Source: Parasponia andersonii
Lineage: Eukaryota; Streptophyta; Magnoliopsida; Rosales; Cannabaceae
Direction: 5' to 3'
Assembly (NCBI GenBank): GCA_002914805.1
Contig: JXTB01000034.1
Location: 1,356,092-1,420,091, forward strand
Length of the DNA stretch: 64,000 nucleotides
Of this stretch, positions 35,905 to 48,498 are shown in pieces (position 1 is the first letter of the stretch; each line of letters begins with the position of its first letter). The notes below the pieces were generated by a model. That model was not told the DNA's origin and did not search any database. It saw nothing but the letters and a program-made list of their open reading frames with translations. A program made the position numbers and the translations under genes.

Positions 35905-38900
35905 ATGCAGCAAGGCGATTACACCTCCGTTCCGTACTACCCTCCGTACAACCAATTCCAAAACCCTAACCCTAGCCCCACCCCGGCCGCCAATCCCAGC
36001 TCCGATCACCACTCCCAGAGTTCTTACGCTTCGGCTCCACCCTTCACCTCCGGTTACGCTCCCTCCGATTACTCGGCTTATACCCAAACCTACCCTACTT
36101 GTGCTCAAAATCCCGATCCTGTCCCTGCTCCTCCTCCTCCCACGGCTCCCTCATATACTCCCACCTCGAACCCTGGTTTGCAGCCCTTCAATTCCGCTTC
36201 ACAGGCCTCTTCTTTCCCTTCGTTTGAGTCCCACACGCCTTATCAAACCCCGCCTCAGCAGCAGCCCTACTTTCCGCCGTACGATCAGCATCAGACTGCT
36301 CCCAGTTATGCGCCTCCTACGGCTTCGGTCCCTCCGAACCCAAGCGCCGCTCCGAATTCGCAATACTCGTCCGTGTATTCCGCTGCGTATGGTCAATCGG
36401 GGGCTTCGGTCCCGACTATTTATGATAATCCGTATGAGAATTCTGTGAAATACGATCAGGGCAGTGCTTATTTTGAAGACAGGTATGGAGGTTACAACAA
36501 CAACAACAACAACAACAACAACCAGAGGTCGCGGTCCGATCTGGGGGCGGATCTGTACGGGAAGCGATATGATTCGGGTCGGGATGATGGATATGGGGAT
36601 GGTGTTTATGCTTACCAAGGGAACAAGGTGGAGCCTTATGGGGCTAGGGGCACTGCGCCTAAGTCGTCGGCTTTGTTCGATGACTACGGGAGATCGATTA
36701 GTTTCCCGTCTGGTAAGGACTCGCCTGTTAGTTCGAGCAAAATTGTGAGAGCCGTCCCGAAGGAGGAGGTGCAGCAGGATGCCAAGAGTGGGGTGCAGAA
36801 GTTTCGAGTGAAGCTGTTGGCTGAAAGTGGAGGACAGAGTACGATGGACGTTCTTTTCCAGGTATGCCAGATAATACACCAAGTGACTTTGTGTTCGATT
36901 ATTGATCATATGAAATTCCTATCGTAGCTCCTAGTTTTGGCAACACTAGAGTACTTTTTCGAAGGAATTACTTTGCAATGCGTCTTGACAATCTTTCTTA
37001 ACGGGCAACTGCAATTATATTTTTCAATGCACTAAGAAGATTAGAGCTCTAACATTTCCTGTTTGTGATTGGAGATGCGGGATGTAGCACCGCGAAGGAC
37101 GGTTTAAGAATAATGTTGTGATTTAGTTGCTTATGTCCGTTCATTATCTTCTTTGTCATGTTGTTCTGTGCTCTGTTTCCTGGCTCATCTTGAACATGTG
37201 TTTGTGAATGACAATTTGTTTGCACTAGAGGAGTGTTGATTGCTTGAGAGGTCAAACCCCGAGGATACGCTGTTCAGCATTTTGTCTATGTTCTTTGTCA
37301 GTCTTTTCGTTTAACTTCTTTTTTCGCCAAGAAGTTAAGAGTAGAGACCTTTTTGGCGTTTTCTGTGACTGGGTGATAGTTGTCTTTATCTACGTTTTGA
37401 TGTTTTACTGTGGCTTATGATTTTTCCAGTCTAGTGCAAAGTTAACGAATCTGACTGGAATAATCATTCCGTAATGTATTTCACTTATTTTTTCCACTTG
37501 ATGTAGTTTACTCATCAAATAATTGTGTGCATTGCTTTGGCGTGGATTGAAATAGGGCTGAGAGCGTTTGTTTGGCACTACCTTTTGGGGCTAGTCGCTG
37601 AAGACTTTTTGCACAATAACTTACTTTTTTGTTTCTTATTGAGTTTGCTTATGCCTTTCTTTACCCTCTCCAAATTTTTCTTGGATTTTCTTTTTGGAAT
37701 TCTTAATTTTATCTGACTTCCATATCTTCTTATTCTAAAGGCTAAATGTTGTTCATTCTGGGTTTTGTTTTCTATCATGAAGTTTGTTTTCCTGTTATTC
37801 GATGCTTTTGCCTTGCGAACTTACTTCCCAACTCCGTCTTGTCTTTCATGTCCCTTCTTTTCTTTTTTGGTGTCGTTTTTCATAATCTTCTTAAAATTTG
37901 GTGATTCAGATTGGTTTGGATGGGATTCAAATGCTTGATCCTAGTGCAAGTCGGACATTGAGAATATACCCTCTTGAAACCATTACTAGATGTGAAGTAA
38001 GTTCATTCATATCTGTATTTATTTTTATTCAGTTTGGTTCTTGGACTATATTTCTTGCTTTAGTGCCCCTATATATAAGTCATTTTATTCTTGTTGATTG
38101 TCATACAGGTGATGGATTCATCTACCTTGGCGTTTTGGTCAAAGAGCTCTGTGGACATTGAGCCAAGACGTATTAGACTCCAATCAAATAGTTACACTAC
38201 GAACACACTTTTGGATATTGTGACCGCTGCAACTGTACAGGTTAGAGTCTTTCGAAACAATATTATTTATGTCACAATACTTTTAAATTTTTGCATCAGA
38301 ATGTGCTTAGCCGTTAGTGTCCATCTATCTGATGGCTTTTCTTGTTTCTGAAGTTGTCACTTGGCGAATTCCGCATTTATCGACATATGTAAGCAGTGTC
38401 ATTATTCTTGTTTTGTAATTTTATTTTATTATTGCATGCAAAGGCTATAGTGGTTACTATTAGTCTAGCTTTGCTCTTTGGTATTGAAGACTAAAACAGG
38501 CCGTGCCTTTTTAAGTTTTGTTTCCGCTTCCTACTATTAACAGTTTTCTATTTCTGTATTTAGAATCATGTTATGTTTCTCTTCTTTAGGATTTGTATTT
38601 GAGTGGTTTTTAAGTAGTGTAAACGATAGCTTTGGGTTATGTCATATGGGTTGGACTTAGTAAATGCAATTTTAGGGGATATTTTTTTGTTGTTTGCTTT
38701 CCTCGCAAAATTGAGATTTCGCTTTTCATAGGCAATGTGTGTATTCCCCTCCCTGCCTATTTTCAATATGGATGCCAATCTTTGTTAGTGCCCATTATTA
38801 TAAGACCTTTATATTACCCAGGTGAAGGAAATGGGTGGAAGTACTCGGCCTTCAGATTCTTTTAAGACAAATGAACAGCCTACAGATAAAAGGAAAGGTT

Positions 38901-41900
38901 TGGTTGATTGGATGAACATAATGAAGCCTGCCAATGAGGAGAAAGATCATTGGGTAATTAGTTTTCTGAAAGCTTTGTATTTATTCTCTTTTTTATATCA
39001 TTTGACAGGTTTTAGAGTTATGTTTTTCTTATTGTACTTTTGCTTTTGTTAGGTTCCTGATGAAGCCGTTTCAAAGTGTACAGCATGTGGGACAGATTTC
39101 GGGGCTTTTGTGCGCAAGGTGTGTTTCATTATTAGATTTTAAGTTCGGTTCCCATTCTATTTGAACTCGTAAGTTGAGCTCTGAATTTTTTCCCACCTCA
39201 GCACCATTGTCGGAACTGTGGGGACATTTTCTGTGACAAGTGTACCCATGGTAGAATTGCTCTTACTGCTGATGAGAATGCTCAACCTGTTCGCGTTTGT
39301 GACAGATGCATGGTATGTGCCCATAATACCTTTTACTTTGTGGTCAAGGATGGGTGTTCGTGGTAATTTTTGATTTCTGAAAATGTCTGATTACTTGTTT
39401 GTTACTCAAAAATTAAGACAGCATAATTGAGCATAAAAATTAGAGATAGGTAAGTATAGGTAGATATATACGGTAGGTGGTTAAGTTTGTTAGAGAAATA
39501 TATATCACAATAAAAAGCTGGTAATTTAAAGATCTAAAACAAAAATAGGACCAGTTAACTAGATTCTAGGGTACTAAAGTGTAAATGACTAAGATTAAAA
39601 GTGCTGAAACTTAAATAATAGAAAGTAAATGAACTGAAACTTAAATATAGCTGAAAGTAACGTTGCTGAAATATAAGTATTAAAAATAAAGGACTGAAAC
39701 ATAAAATGGACCACCAGTTAACTGGAATATGCTTGCATTGAAAAAGTAAAGAGCTGAAAGTGAAATATGATAATATAAAATACCAGGGAATAGAAGATGC
39801 TACCTTAGTGCAAAAACTACCATGAATATGGGATTGGGGTCTTGAATAGCTCAACTCCTATACAGTTCTTTGAATGAGATATTAATATGTGTATGAAAGA
39901 AGGAATAGACGATTTGTTGCTTGAAATTTAGCTTGATTACATGCTGACCAAGCCTTGATCATGCATGTATACGAGCATAGGTATATAAAACATGAAGTAC
40001 GAGCCTTTAATGATCAAATTAAAGTTGTTCACTTCACACTCCTTGTGATGCAGAAAAGTGGAGATGAATGATCAGCCACTTTATGCATGTAAACTAATGT
40101 TATCAAGTATGAACTAGTACAAAACCTTATAAAATAGTATGCAGTACCTAGGTGATGAATACAAGACAAGGTATAAATAAGGAATAAGGATTAGAAGCTG
40201 AAATATATGATAAAACAACAAAGATTAGTACTGTTTATATAGAAATAGTGATTGATCGTGCATGCAAAGACACTAAAGGGTTTATTATTGGAAGCCAAGA
40301 AGTAAGTGGGAAACAAGACTGCCAAGTGGCAAAAATAGCTTTTCCTTGTCTCCTAGGATCTGGTTCCAGCCATAGTTTTAGTGAAAGACAATGATTAAGT
40401 AATATGGAAGTGCCAAGAACTAGTTTTAGAGTTTAGTAAACTGACTTAGGAAGCAACCTAGAAGCTGTCTCCTTAGCGGTTTCACTCAAAACCAGCAAAG
40501 ATAAACCAAAAACCACCCGGTTTAGGGGTTAGTTACTAGGAAATTAACATGTTACATGGTTAGGAAGTTTCTGCATGTAATAATGGCTGATTTTCCTTTA
40601 TTTGGTGCATGTAACTCACGTTCTTATCCCTCCTAAAAGGGTTTAGGGTGTAGGGTGAGGATACCCTTACTTAATTAGGATCCATAACCCCTAAAATAAC
40701 ACTATTCTGCTTATTTTTCTCTGTTTTTGCTCTGCTTTAAGCTATAATCATATTCCAGCTTAATCTATCATTGATCAGGGACTTACCCCAAAACAATGGG
40801 GTTCTTCCTTTCTGTCTTTGTGGATATGGAGCAGCAAACATTGATACTTATAGCTGTTTACATGTTATATACGACTCAATGGACTACCAATAATAAGCTT
40901 GAGTTATTTTTAGTTTTTACAAAAACATGGTACCCAAATTTCTGAACAAATAATGAGCGTAACACTTGAAAATATGATGGATTTATTCAAAGCTTAAGTC
41001 TGATAGGCTTTCATTTCATGTTATATGCTCATGCTAAGATTTTGGTGGCCTATATCATTTCATGTTATAGGCTGAAGTGACTCAGCGGCTGAATAATGCC
41101 AAGGTAGTGGCAAGTAAATCTGCAGGACTACAGAGCCATGAGGATCTTGCTAAGAAACTTCAGGTAAATGTTTTTGCAACTGCAGTCTTTGATTGTGTGC
41201 TAGAGTATCCTGTTTCTGCTTGGGTTGAAATTTGCTAGTTCTCAATGATAAGCTTTGATTGGCTATGTTGTATTTTGTATGGTAATTTGTCTATTGTGCG
41301 TATTTGTCCTTTTTCCCCCTTATAAACGGAGGTTGTGGAAAAGAACAATTCATGTGAAATATTTAGTGATGTGGTAGATCCGGAAAAGCATTTCTTAGTT
41401 TTATGTTTGTGATGTTTGTGTGTGTTGGTGCACACATCTGCATGTGTATCCAACCATGACTTCTCATCATGTTTCCATCTAATGCTTTGCTGTTTGTGAC
41501 AGGAGGAAATGGAAAGAAACCGTAAGTCATCATCAGGTAATTGTGCTTTCCTTAATGAATGGGTGTGGGTATGGTTATGAGGAGCATTCTGCTACTTCTT
41601 AAGCTAAGCTTTCTAGCTAAGTGCTTGACTATGGTTGGCTTCAATTGAAAAAACATTGTGGGGGGTTAATGCTTGCCTGAATCTGGTCGTTAAGATTATC
41701 TTTGAATGTAATTTTGTAGGCTCGAAGTCAGATGCATCAGGGAGGCGGATGAGGGAAGTTGCTTGTCCTATTTGTACTGTACATTTGCAGGTTAGAAATC
41801 AATCTCTCTGTAAATTAATCCTTCTGTACTTTCTTCAGGAAATCCACGTACACTGCTCTTCAGAGAGAAAAATAAAGTGCACACAATAATACATGACGGT

Positions 41901-41998
41901 GTCATTTTGTCTCCTTGTAGGTTCAAGTTCCCAGCTCTGGTTCGGAAACCATTGAATGTGGAGTTTGCCAGAATCCATTTCTTGTCAGTGCTCATTGA
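35905..41998 (+). CDS. FREE1: FREE1/FYVE1: FYVE-domain ESCRT component
   Basis: Ten exons with consistent phase: 35905-36861, 37910-37996, 38109-38240, 38822-38953, 39053-39118, 39202-39312, 41071-41163, 41503-41536, 41720-41790 and 41921-41998, giving 586 residues (Arabidopsis FREE1 is about 600). Residues 1-320 are a Pro/Tyr/Ser/Gln-rich disordered region with a PTAP motif at 79-82, the signature by which FREE1 binds the ESCRT-I subunit VPS23, and a poly-Asn run at 198-206. The FYVE finger (about 436-500) is complete: WVPD, CTACG, RKHHCRNCG, then CDKC and RVCDRC; it binds phosphatidylinositol 3-phosphate on endosomes. A charged helix follows, then two Cys pairs (CPIC and CGVC) and the terminal FLVSAH. 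FREE1 forms intraluminal vesicles and sorts ubiquitinated membrane proteins to the vacuole, and has roles in autophagy and ABA signalling. It looks intact. Intron 6 is unusually long. Confidence 0.96.
36496..36522 (+). repeat. (AAC)n coding microsatellite in FREE1
   Basis: Nine AAC codons in a row encode the poly-Asn tract at residues 198-206, in the disordered N-terminal region. Confidence 0.95.
39330..41060. other. Long FREE1 intron 6, possible insertion
   Basis: At 1758 bp this is the longest intron of the gene; all others but the first are under 600 bp. From about 39540 to 39780 it carries a loose repetition of CTGAAACTTAAAT, CTGAAAGTAA and CTGAAATATAAG, and later text (ATCAAGTATGAACTAGTAC, GTTTAGGGTGTAGGGTG) unlike the T-rich flanking introns. 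This suggests an old inserted repeat. I could not find its ends or a target duplication. Confidence 0.35.
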
Positions 41999-42537
41999 TC
42001 TACACATATTTATGACCGGAGGAAGGTGCTTAATTGTTTTTCATGGAGTTTCCAGTTGAATTTGTTTTACAGGTTTATAGCTTGTCTATTAATAATTTGC
42101 TATAGCATTTGCGTATCGCTTCTCTCGGTTTGTTTTTGGCCTGATGGCAGCTGCTTCCACATGTTAGTGTGTAAATGAAAGATTTTATTCGAAAGCCCCC
42201 ACTGCCTTTTCTTTTTAATGTAAATTGACGTTAATGTGGATATGAATATATGTAAATTTTTTAACTGACAATGTAGGTTCTGGACAACAATTAATTGATA
42301 TACCCCACAATACTAAGGTTACTAACTCATTAATGATATCAGTCATGAGTTCCCACTTCCTGCTGTGTAGAAAATGCTGAGAATACTTGTGCTAAATGTA
42401 CGTTAAGGTGTTTCGGCATGCTTATGGTTGCTTATGTTTGCGACTTGCGGGGGAATTTTCTGATAATTTGATCTGTTTTATTTCTTCGAAATTTTAAGTT
42501 TTTGTCTTACTTAAGCTGTTGACTTATAGTTCTGGTG

Positions 42538-42650
42538 TCAACTGGGTTAGCACAATTGGTCTAAGACTTAAGAGATTTGTGTGAGTTTGGGGAGGGTCAG
42601 GGTTCAAATCATGGTAGAGTGCGTGTTATTTTTCTTTAATTTTTTGTTGT
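42538..42650 (+). mobile_element. tRNA-derived SINE, copy 1
   Basis: ACTGGGTTAGCACAATTGGT gives a box A (TAGCACAATTGG, 42548-42559) and GGTTCAAATC at 42601-42610 is a box B about 42 bp downstream, the spacing of a tRNA-type pol III promoter. The text between (CTTAAGAGATTTGTGTGAG, then TTTGGGGAGGG) recurs in copies 2 and 3. The tail is T-rich. Confidence 0.75.
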
Positions 42651-43478
42651 TCTTTGTTTAGTTTTTTTTTTTTTTAAAAAAAAAAGCTGTTGACTTATAG
42701 TGCTGGAATGTTTTGCCTTACACTGCCCCATTTAGTGCCCCCTTCATTGATTAATGGGATAATGCAAGAGGGATTTGTGTTCTTCACTGTGATCTGCGTC
42801 TTGGAATTTTCTGTGGTTAATCTATTTAGTGTCGATTATGAAATGTCAGATGTATAGCGTCTAATATGATATATTTAGAAACTGAAAAGGTATTTCTTAC
42901 TCTTACATTGGAATTTTACTTTATAATTAAAGTGAAATGCAAGGCCAGTTATTGGTTTGGCGTAGTCTTCTGTGGGCTCTTTTTGTTTTGTTTTTTCTGT
43001 TTTGAGAAGTTAAAAACTAGATAGAATTCAATCATATTTTTATAGGAAAGTAAATGGTGTGTGCCATGGGTCACCGTAGCCCTTTTATATAATTTAAAAT
43101 TCGAACTCGCTGTCTCTGCTGAAGTTTATCTTGGTGATATTCCATCTTCTCTTTTATGCTTTAGCTTGGGTTTTTGTAAAATCGCACAGTTCTTCTTGGG
43201 AACCTAATTTTTTCTGTAAGAACATGGTTTCTAGGATTTTATGTGTTCTTAAAATAACATTTTAATCCTCTCTGCTTGAGCCTTCTCCTTTCGAAATCCA
43301 TGGAGATGTGCTCCAATGTTATTGGATTAAATTTTATTTTAACGCATTTCAAGGTCTTGTTTTGCTATTCATCACGTTTTTCCATTTTTCTCATTTATTG
43401 GCTGTCTTTATTATTATTATTTTTTTTCTCCAGATGCTTGTAGTATGTTCAATGATCGAGATTTTCGTTTTAACCCCC

Positions 43479-43530
43479 GTGGTTGGAGTTATAGCTAAAA
43501 CAGGGTGGTTGGAGTTATAGCTAAAACAGG
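43479..43530. repeat. Perfect 26-bp tandem duplication
   Basis: A 26-bp unit starting GTGGTTGGAGTTATAGC occurs twice back to back with no difference (43479-43504 and 43505-43530). Identity implies a recent event or an assembly effect. Confidence 0.9.
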
Positions 43531-46500
43531 AATGAATCTCTATTTTATTCTCGACTCTTGGTCACATCTCCGCATTTCGAAATTTCGTTCTGTTACTATT
43601 ATTTTCATAGTAAATCAAATATGAAGGACGATATTAAGAGGGAAAAAAAAAAAAGAGAGCGCACTAAGCCACTAACTAAAAAACAGGAAACTTAAAGGCC
43701 GGTTCAAGACGGGTTGTTTTTCCCAGATCATATCAACTGCAGTCACCGTCCCTGCCCTGATCATCCCTCTAATGCGGGTCTCCGCCCTGTGCCCTGATTA
43801 TTGCAGGGAAACTTGCCCTATAGGGGGGTGCTCAACTCCATCGGGTTTTCTGGCTATCCTTAATAATTTAGGTTTTGCTTCAGACTCAATTAATTTCAGT
43901 AATTCTGGTCCATAATCCATGTAATACGCGACTAAGAGATAAGAGAATTGATTTTATCTTTTGATTTAGTTTTATTGGGCGTACACCTGATTCCCAATGT
44001 ATTCTTGTTTCTAATTCAATAGAAACTGGGTTTAAAAAAAAAAAAATAAAAACGAATCCTATTCGTTAAAGGCATTGGTCTATGTATCTGTGAATCTAAA
44101 CATTCTGCATATGACGTCATTGTTTATTTAGTTGCATTAAAAAAAAAAAAAATTCACAATTAACTCATGCATCTTTAAGCTCCTTGCACAGTTGCACCGG
44201 GTGTCACACATGTCGTAAGGAGGTAATTAGTAATTTGCAGATAGTGATACAAATATGTTAAAAAGTTTTTTTTTTTTTTTTTTTTTTCGAACGGAAATAA
44301 AAAGCTCCCAAAGCCAAGATGACAAGAAAGCAGCCATTGTTCCCCTTCTAGACAANTTTTTTTTTTTGGCCATTGGCCACCCCCAGCAGTATACTCCAAT
44401 CTTTTAGGGTTTCAAGAAAATAGCTAATTGTATAAGAGTATTATGAGATAATTATGATTATAACTCCCTACAAATAACATTTTCATGAATATTGGAATGC
44501 AAGACTTTAAACCCGTCAACCACTTTCACATTGTTGGGTGTCCATCCTGATCAGTACATTTTGCTGTGCGAGTTTAATTGTGGACACTTGTCAATTGCGG
44601 ATTCGACGCTACTGTCAAGCCGAAATTTCATAAAGGCCCTCTTTGTCGTTTTGCTAGCCAAAAGATGATGGCAATTGGCTAGAGATATTCAACCCTCTCA
44701 TTCAAACAAACATGAAAAAAAGCTATAAACTTAGTATATAGACAGAATAAGACTTCATTAGTCCATCAACTATGAAAAAGTTTTTTTTTGACTTTAAATT
44801 TATCGTTTCAATTCTTAACGTAGGCTATAAAACCTATTTAATTTTTGTCTTTTTTCCTACATAAAATGTTGTATTTGTAATAAAAGGAAACGCACGTACC
44901 CTTCCGCTTTAGATATTTCAGATTCACAAGCATAGACCAACACTAATATCATAAGAAGATTTTAACATAAGATTGAGCAGTGAGAATATATAGATCTATA
45001 TTATTGGTTGAGCAGAAAGTAATTGCATATTAGACAAAAACACATTTTAGGACTTGATCCCCAACATATAATATTTTGTTAAAAATAATAAAACAAAAGG
45101 ATGATTGCATCTTATGTGCTTTTTATTGTTTATGTATTGCAAAAAGAACTAATAAGGATAACTTTTAATAGTTTAAAGATCAAAATAACATAATATAATG
45201 TTAAAGAACCAAAGTTAAACTTTATAAGTTTATGGACTAATAATGTCATTTATTAAATTTCTTTATGTTAAAGTTTGGTAACTCGAATTTTATTTGACTA
45301 ACCCAAAAAGCTCGCGTTACAATATATATAGGGTTTTTGTAATTATGAGAATTTTTGGCCAAATTCTTTTGCTACTACCACCCATTTGCACTTTAGAGCC
45401 CTTGACGATGTGGACCTGTTTTGTTCACACACATTTATTTTAAGATTTTTTCCAAAGATTATATATTTTCGGCTTTTCAAAGACTCACATTTTGTACCTG
45501 ATTTCGATATAGTAATATTTTTTTTCACATTCTTTATCAGATTTCAACATTGTGATATTTTTTTCTCCTTTACTAATAGTTTTTCTCGTTTATGGGTTTC
45601 CACTCAAATTTGAGTGTTCTTGTTTGTCATTCTATTGTCAGTTATCGTTCGTTATTTTATAATAATTTATAATAAAAATCCAGTTGATGTGAGAATTTAA
45701 TAATAGCTAACCATGTTTAATTACCGGATTTGCCAAATTAATATCTCAATTAAATAAATAGGTAAAGTAATGCCTTAAAATTTTGGTTTTGCAAGTCTCG
45801 TTTTTCTTTTCCATTCTTTGCTCTTCGAAATCTTAATACTTTTTACGGATCCATTTTTATTAATTTAATGCATGATAGCAAAACTAAAATTAAAAGCACA
45901 ATTAGACCAATTGAGGGCAACTTTATTAATTGGATTTTGGGGACGGTCTAACCAACGTCAATCTGGTTCTATATGTATATCATTATATGGTCTCTTTGGT
46001 TTGCCCTTACGTATATATAGATATGTAGTTGCAGTGTTCGTGAAATTAACTTGACCATATAAAAGATATGGCTTATAATATGATGAGCTAGCTCGCTCGC
46101 TCTATTATTTTGTGTCCAGCAAGGCAAGTAATATAAAAAGAATGTAGTTGGGAGTTTTGTTGGATTAATACGGATCAGGATGTGATGCGAATGCGATTGA
46201 TGCCATATGTGGGGGCATAATATATATGTCCATGGTCATCTAGATCAGTTGATCTTATGAGGTGGCGATTAACAATTGGTACAGTTTTGCTGCCATATTG
46301 AGTTATTGACCCATTCAACTTTCAACGTGGTTTTCAGTTTTCATAGCATTCTGTATGCAAATTAAATGAGTATCCACATGATATTGATATATATATATAT
46401 ATACATATATAATAGATGAGTCGTATTAATATATTATGTTTCACTTTAATCTCCCCTATTTAGTAACATGAAAATACTATACATGTATGCATATGTATAT

Positions 46501-46764
46501 CTCGTGATTGAAAAGAATAGTAATAATTTCACGAGTTAGAAAAGAGCCTAATCACAATGATATCTTAACATATTAAGTTATTAATTTGTTTCCACTTTCT
46601 TCGTAATTATTTTTTGCTAAACATACTTTGACCTTAATATTTATGGAGGAGTAACTCGGTAAAATAAACCATCTACACATAAAGTGCAAACTCACGTGCA
46701 TGTGACAATAAAGATATATAGCCGCGGATTTTACGCATCCGCCCAGAAATTAGTTTCTGAATTT

Positions 46765-46890
46765 AACCACTACACTTACTACAAATTTAAAAGAAAATAA
46801 TACACACATTTTATTAAGATTTGAACCATACTTTCTCAAATTCATACACACATCCCTCAAGTTTTGGACAGCTTGAGGACAGTTTCTGAA
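46765..46890 (-). mobile_element. tRNA-derived SINE, copy 2
   Basis: On the minus strand: AACTTGAGGGATGTGTGTAT, GAATTTGAGAAAGTATGG, then box B GGTTCAAATC (plus positions 46818-46827), then ATGTGTGTATTATTTTC. It aligns with copies 1 and 3. Box A is decayed. Confidence 0.65.
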
Positions 46891-47813
46891 TTTATTTTAA
46901 ATACCGATATAGCATAATTAGTTGCTTTATAATTTTCTGTGGTCCAAACTGAGATGAGGTGGGAAATCATGCAATTTATAACGAAAAAAGAATAAAAAAA
47001 CACTATTTTACTATTCGGCGCGGCTAGGGTACCATTTTTTTTGCATTTATATCAAGCTTTCATATCAATCACCTTATTTTTGGCACACCGGAAAGTGAGA
47101 GAAAAAGATTAATCGTAGATCATTTGTAAACAAATATTGAAGTGATGCAATTTTTATTTTTATATCCTCTGCATAAAAAATATATAATTGGTTGGTTCCT
47201 TGTTGAAGAATATATAGTGATTAATGCGGTGAGGTGTTGGTTAGCCGATAGCTTGGAGATAAACCTAGAAAATAATTGAGTGACTGAGATCGGTGATTTA
47301 ATTAATTTGGCCAGCTCGGCCAACTTGGTCATCAAAGGACAGCTCTTTTAATTTTTTTTGGAAGTGGAAAAATTTTAATTAATAATAAAAGGATAATACA
47401 ATAATCATAAAGAAAATTTTGATCGCAAAACAAACTATCGTAAAAAAAATTGGGATAAAAGTTATAGTTTTTGTTGCCATATTTTTTTTTCGCAACTCAT
47501 AAATTTGAACTCAATTACGATTAGCGGTGAATAATTTAGAATATTATATGAAAAGTTTGAAGCCCTTTTGGCATATGGCATCTAATCTTAATTTATATAT
47601 TAGGTGCGTCACCGTCTTCTACGTGGCCTTTACTTGAAATATTCCGAAGGCTTGCTGATTAGACTTAATTCTTTTTTTAACCTAATACTTCCTCAATTAG
47701 GTAATATAGCCTGTATATAAGATATCAGAATTCTAATTTAGGTAGGACTGTCAATTTTTTATAATTTCAAATTCAATTTTTTATAATTTCAAATGTATTC
47801 TCCCCTAAGTAGC

Positions 47814-47960
47814 AAATATTTAGTAATAATAAGTATTTTTTTAATTTATAATAAGTAAAAATCATTAATTAAATCTCACTCTAAAAAATAAATATTTAAT
47901 AATAATAAATATTTTTTTAATTTATAACAAGTAAAAATCGTTAATTAAATCTCACTTAAA
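47814..47960. repeat. 76-bp tandem duplication
   Basis: A unit starting AAATATTTAGTAATAATAAG and including GTAAAAATCATTAATTAAAT is present twice, 76 bp apart, with a few differences. Confidence 0.8.
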
Positions 47961-48175
47961 AAAAAAAAAAAAGTTCCTGTGACACCAAAAAGATCAATCT
48001 TAATCTATATTTTCTCAGCAATAAGGGATAAAATATTACTTTCGTAAATGTGTAATATTGGTCACGACATGACAACTAATTCTTTACTTGCTTTTTTTAT
48101 TCTTAACCTTTCTTAATAGGTTTCTGTTTTTTCTTTATTTTGTTTAAACATTGATTTGGCTCATATTTTCAAGTA

Positions 48176-48498
48176 CACCACAAAGTCATTATTTAGTTTC
48201 AATCTTTTAGTCCTAATATATATTTTTTTAATTAAAAGTGATATTTAGTTACAACTAAAAAATTATTGTGATTAAAAGATAATATTTTAGTCACAAATTA
48301 TCACTAATGTATTTTTAGTTATAATATTTTACATATAGAAATAAAATTAGCTGTGACTAAAATTATAATTAGTTACAACAAAATTTTGTAATGAATTTTT
48401 TAGTCACGATATAAAGATAATAATAGTTTTTAGTCACGAATTTTTCTCTTCAATCACAAATTTTGTTGTGACTAAAAAAAGTGAAGTTTTTTGAAGTG
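48176..48498. mobile_element. CACTA-like non-autonomous element or fragment
   Basis: One end reads CACCACAAAGTCATTATT on the plus strand. The other reads CACTTCAAAAAACTTCAC on the minus strand. Inside are at least six copies of the subterminal-type word TTTAGTCACAA or TTTGTGACTAAA in both orientations, as in plant CACTA (En/Spm) elements. Flanks are GTA and GTG, a 3-bp duplication with one change at best. No coding region. Confidence 0.5.

Noticed and set aside
36199-36909. Long minus-strand open frame of 236 codons
   Set aside because: It mirrors exon 1 of FREE1 and has the Arg/Val-rich look of an antisense shadow.
42601-42610. tRNA gene
   Set aside because: Box A and B words are present but no cloverleaf or acceptor stem; the same body recurs elsewhere, so it is a SINE.
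43700-43860. GC-richer patch (CCCTGCCCTGATCATCCC) as a gene fragment
   Set aside because: No open frame or motif supports it; left as unexplained intergenic sequence.
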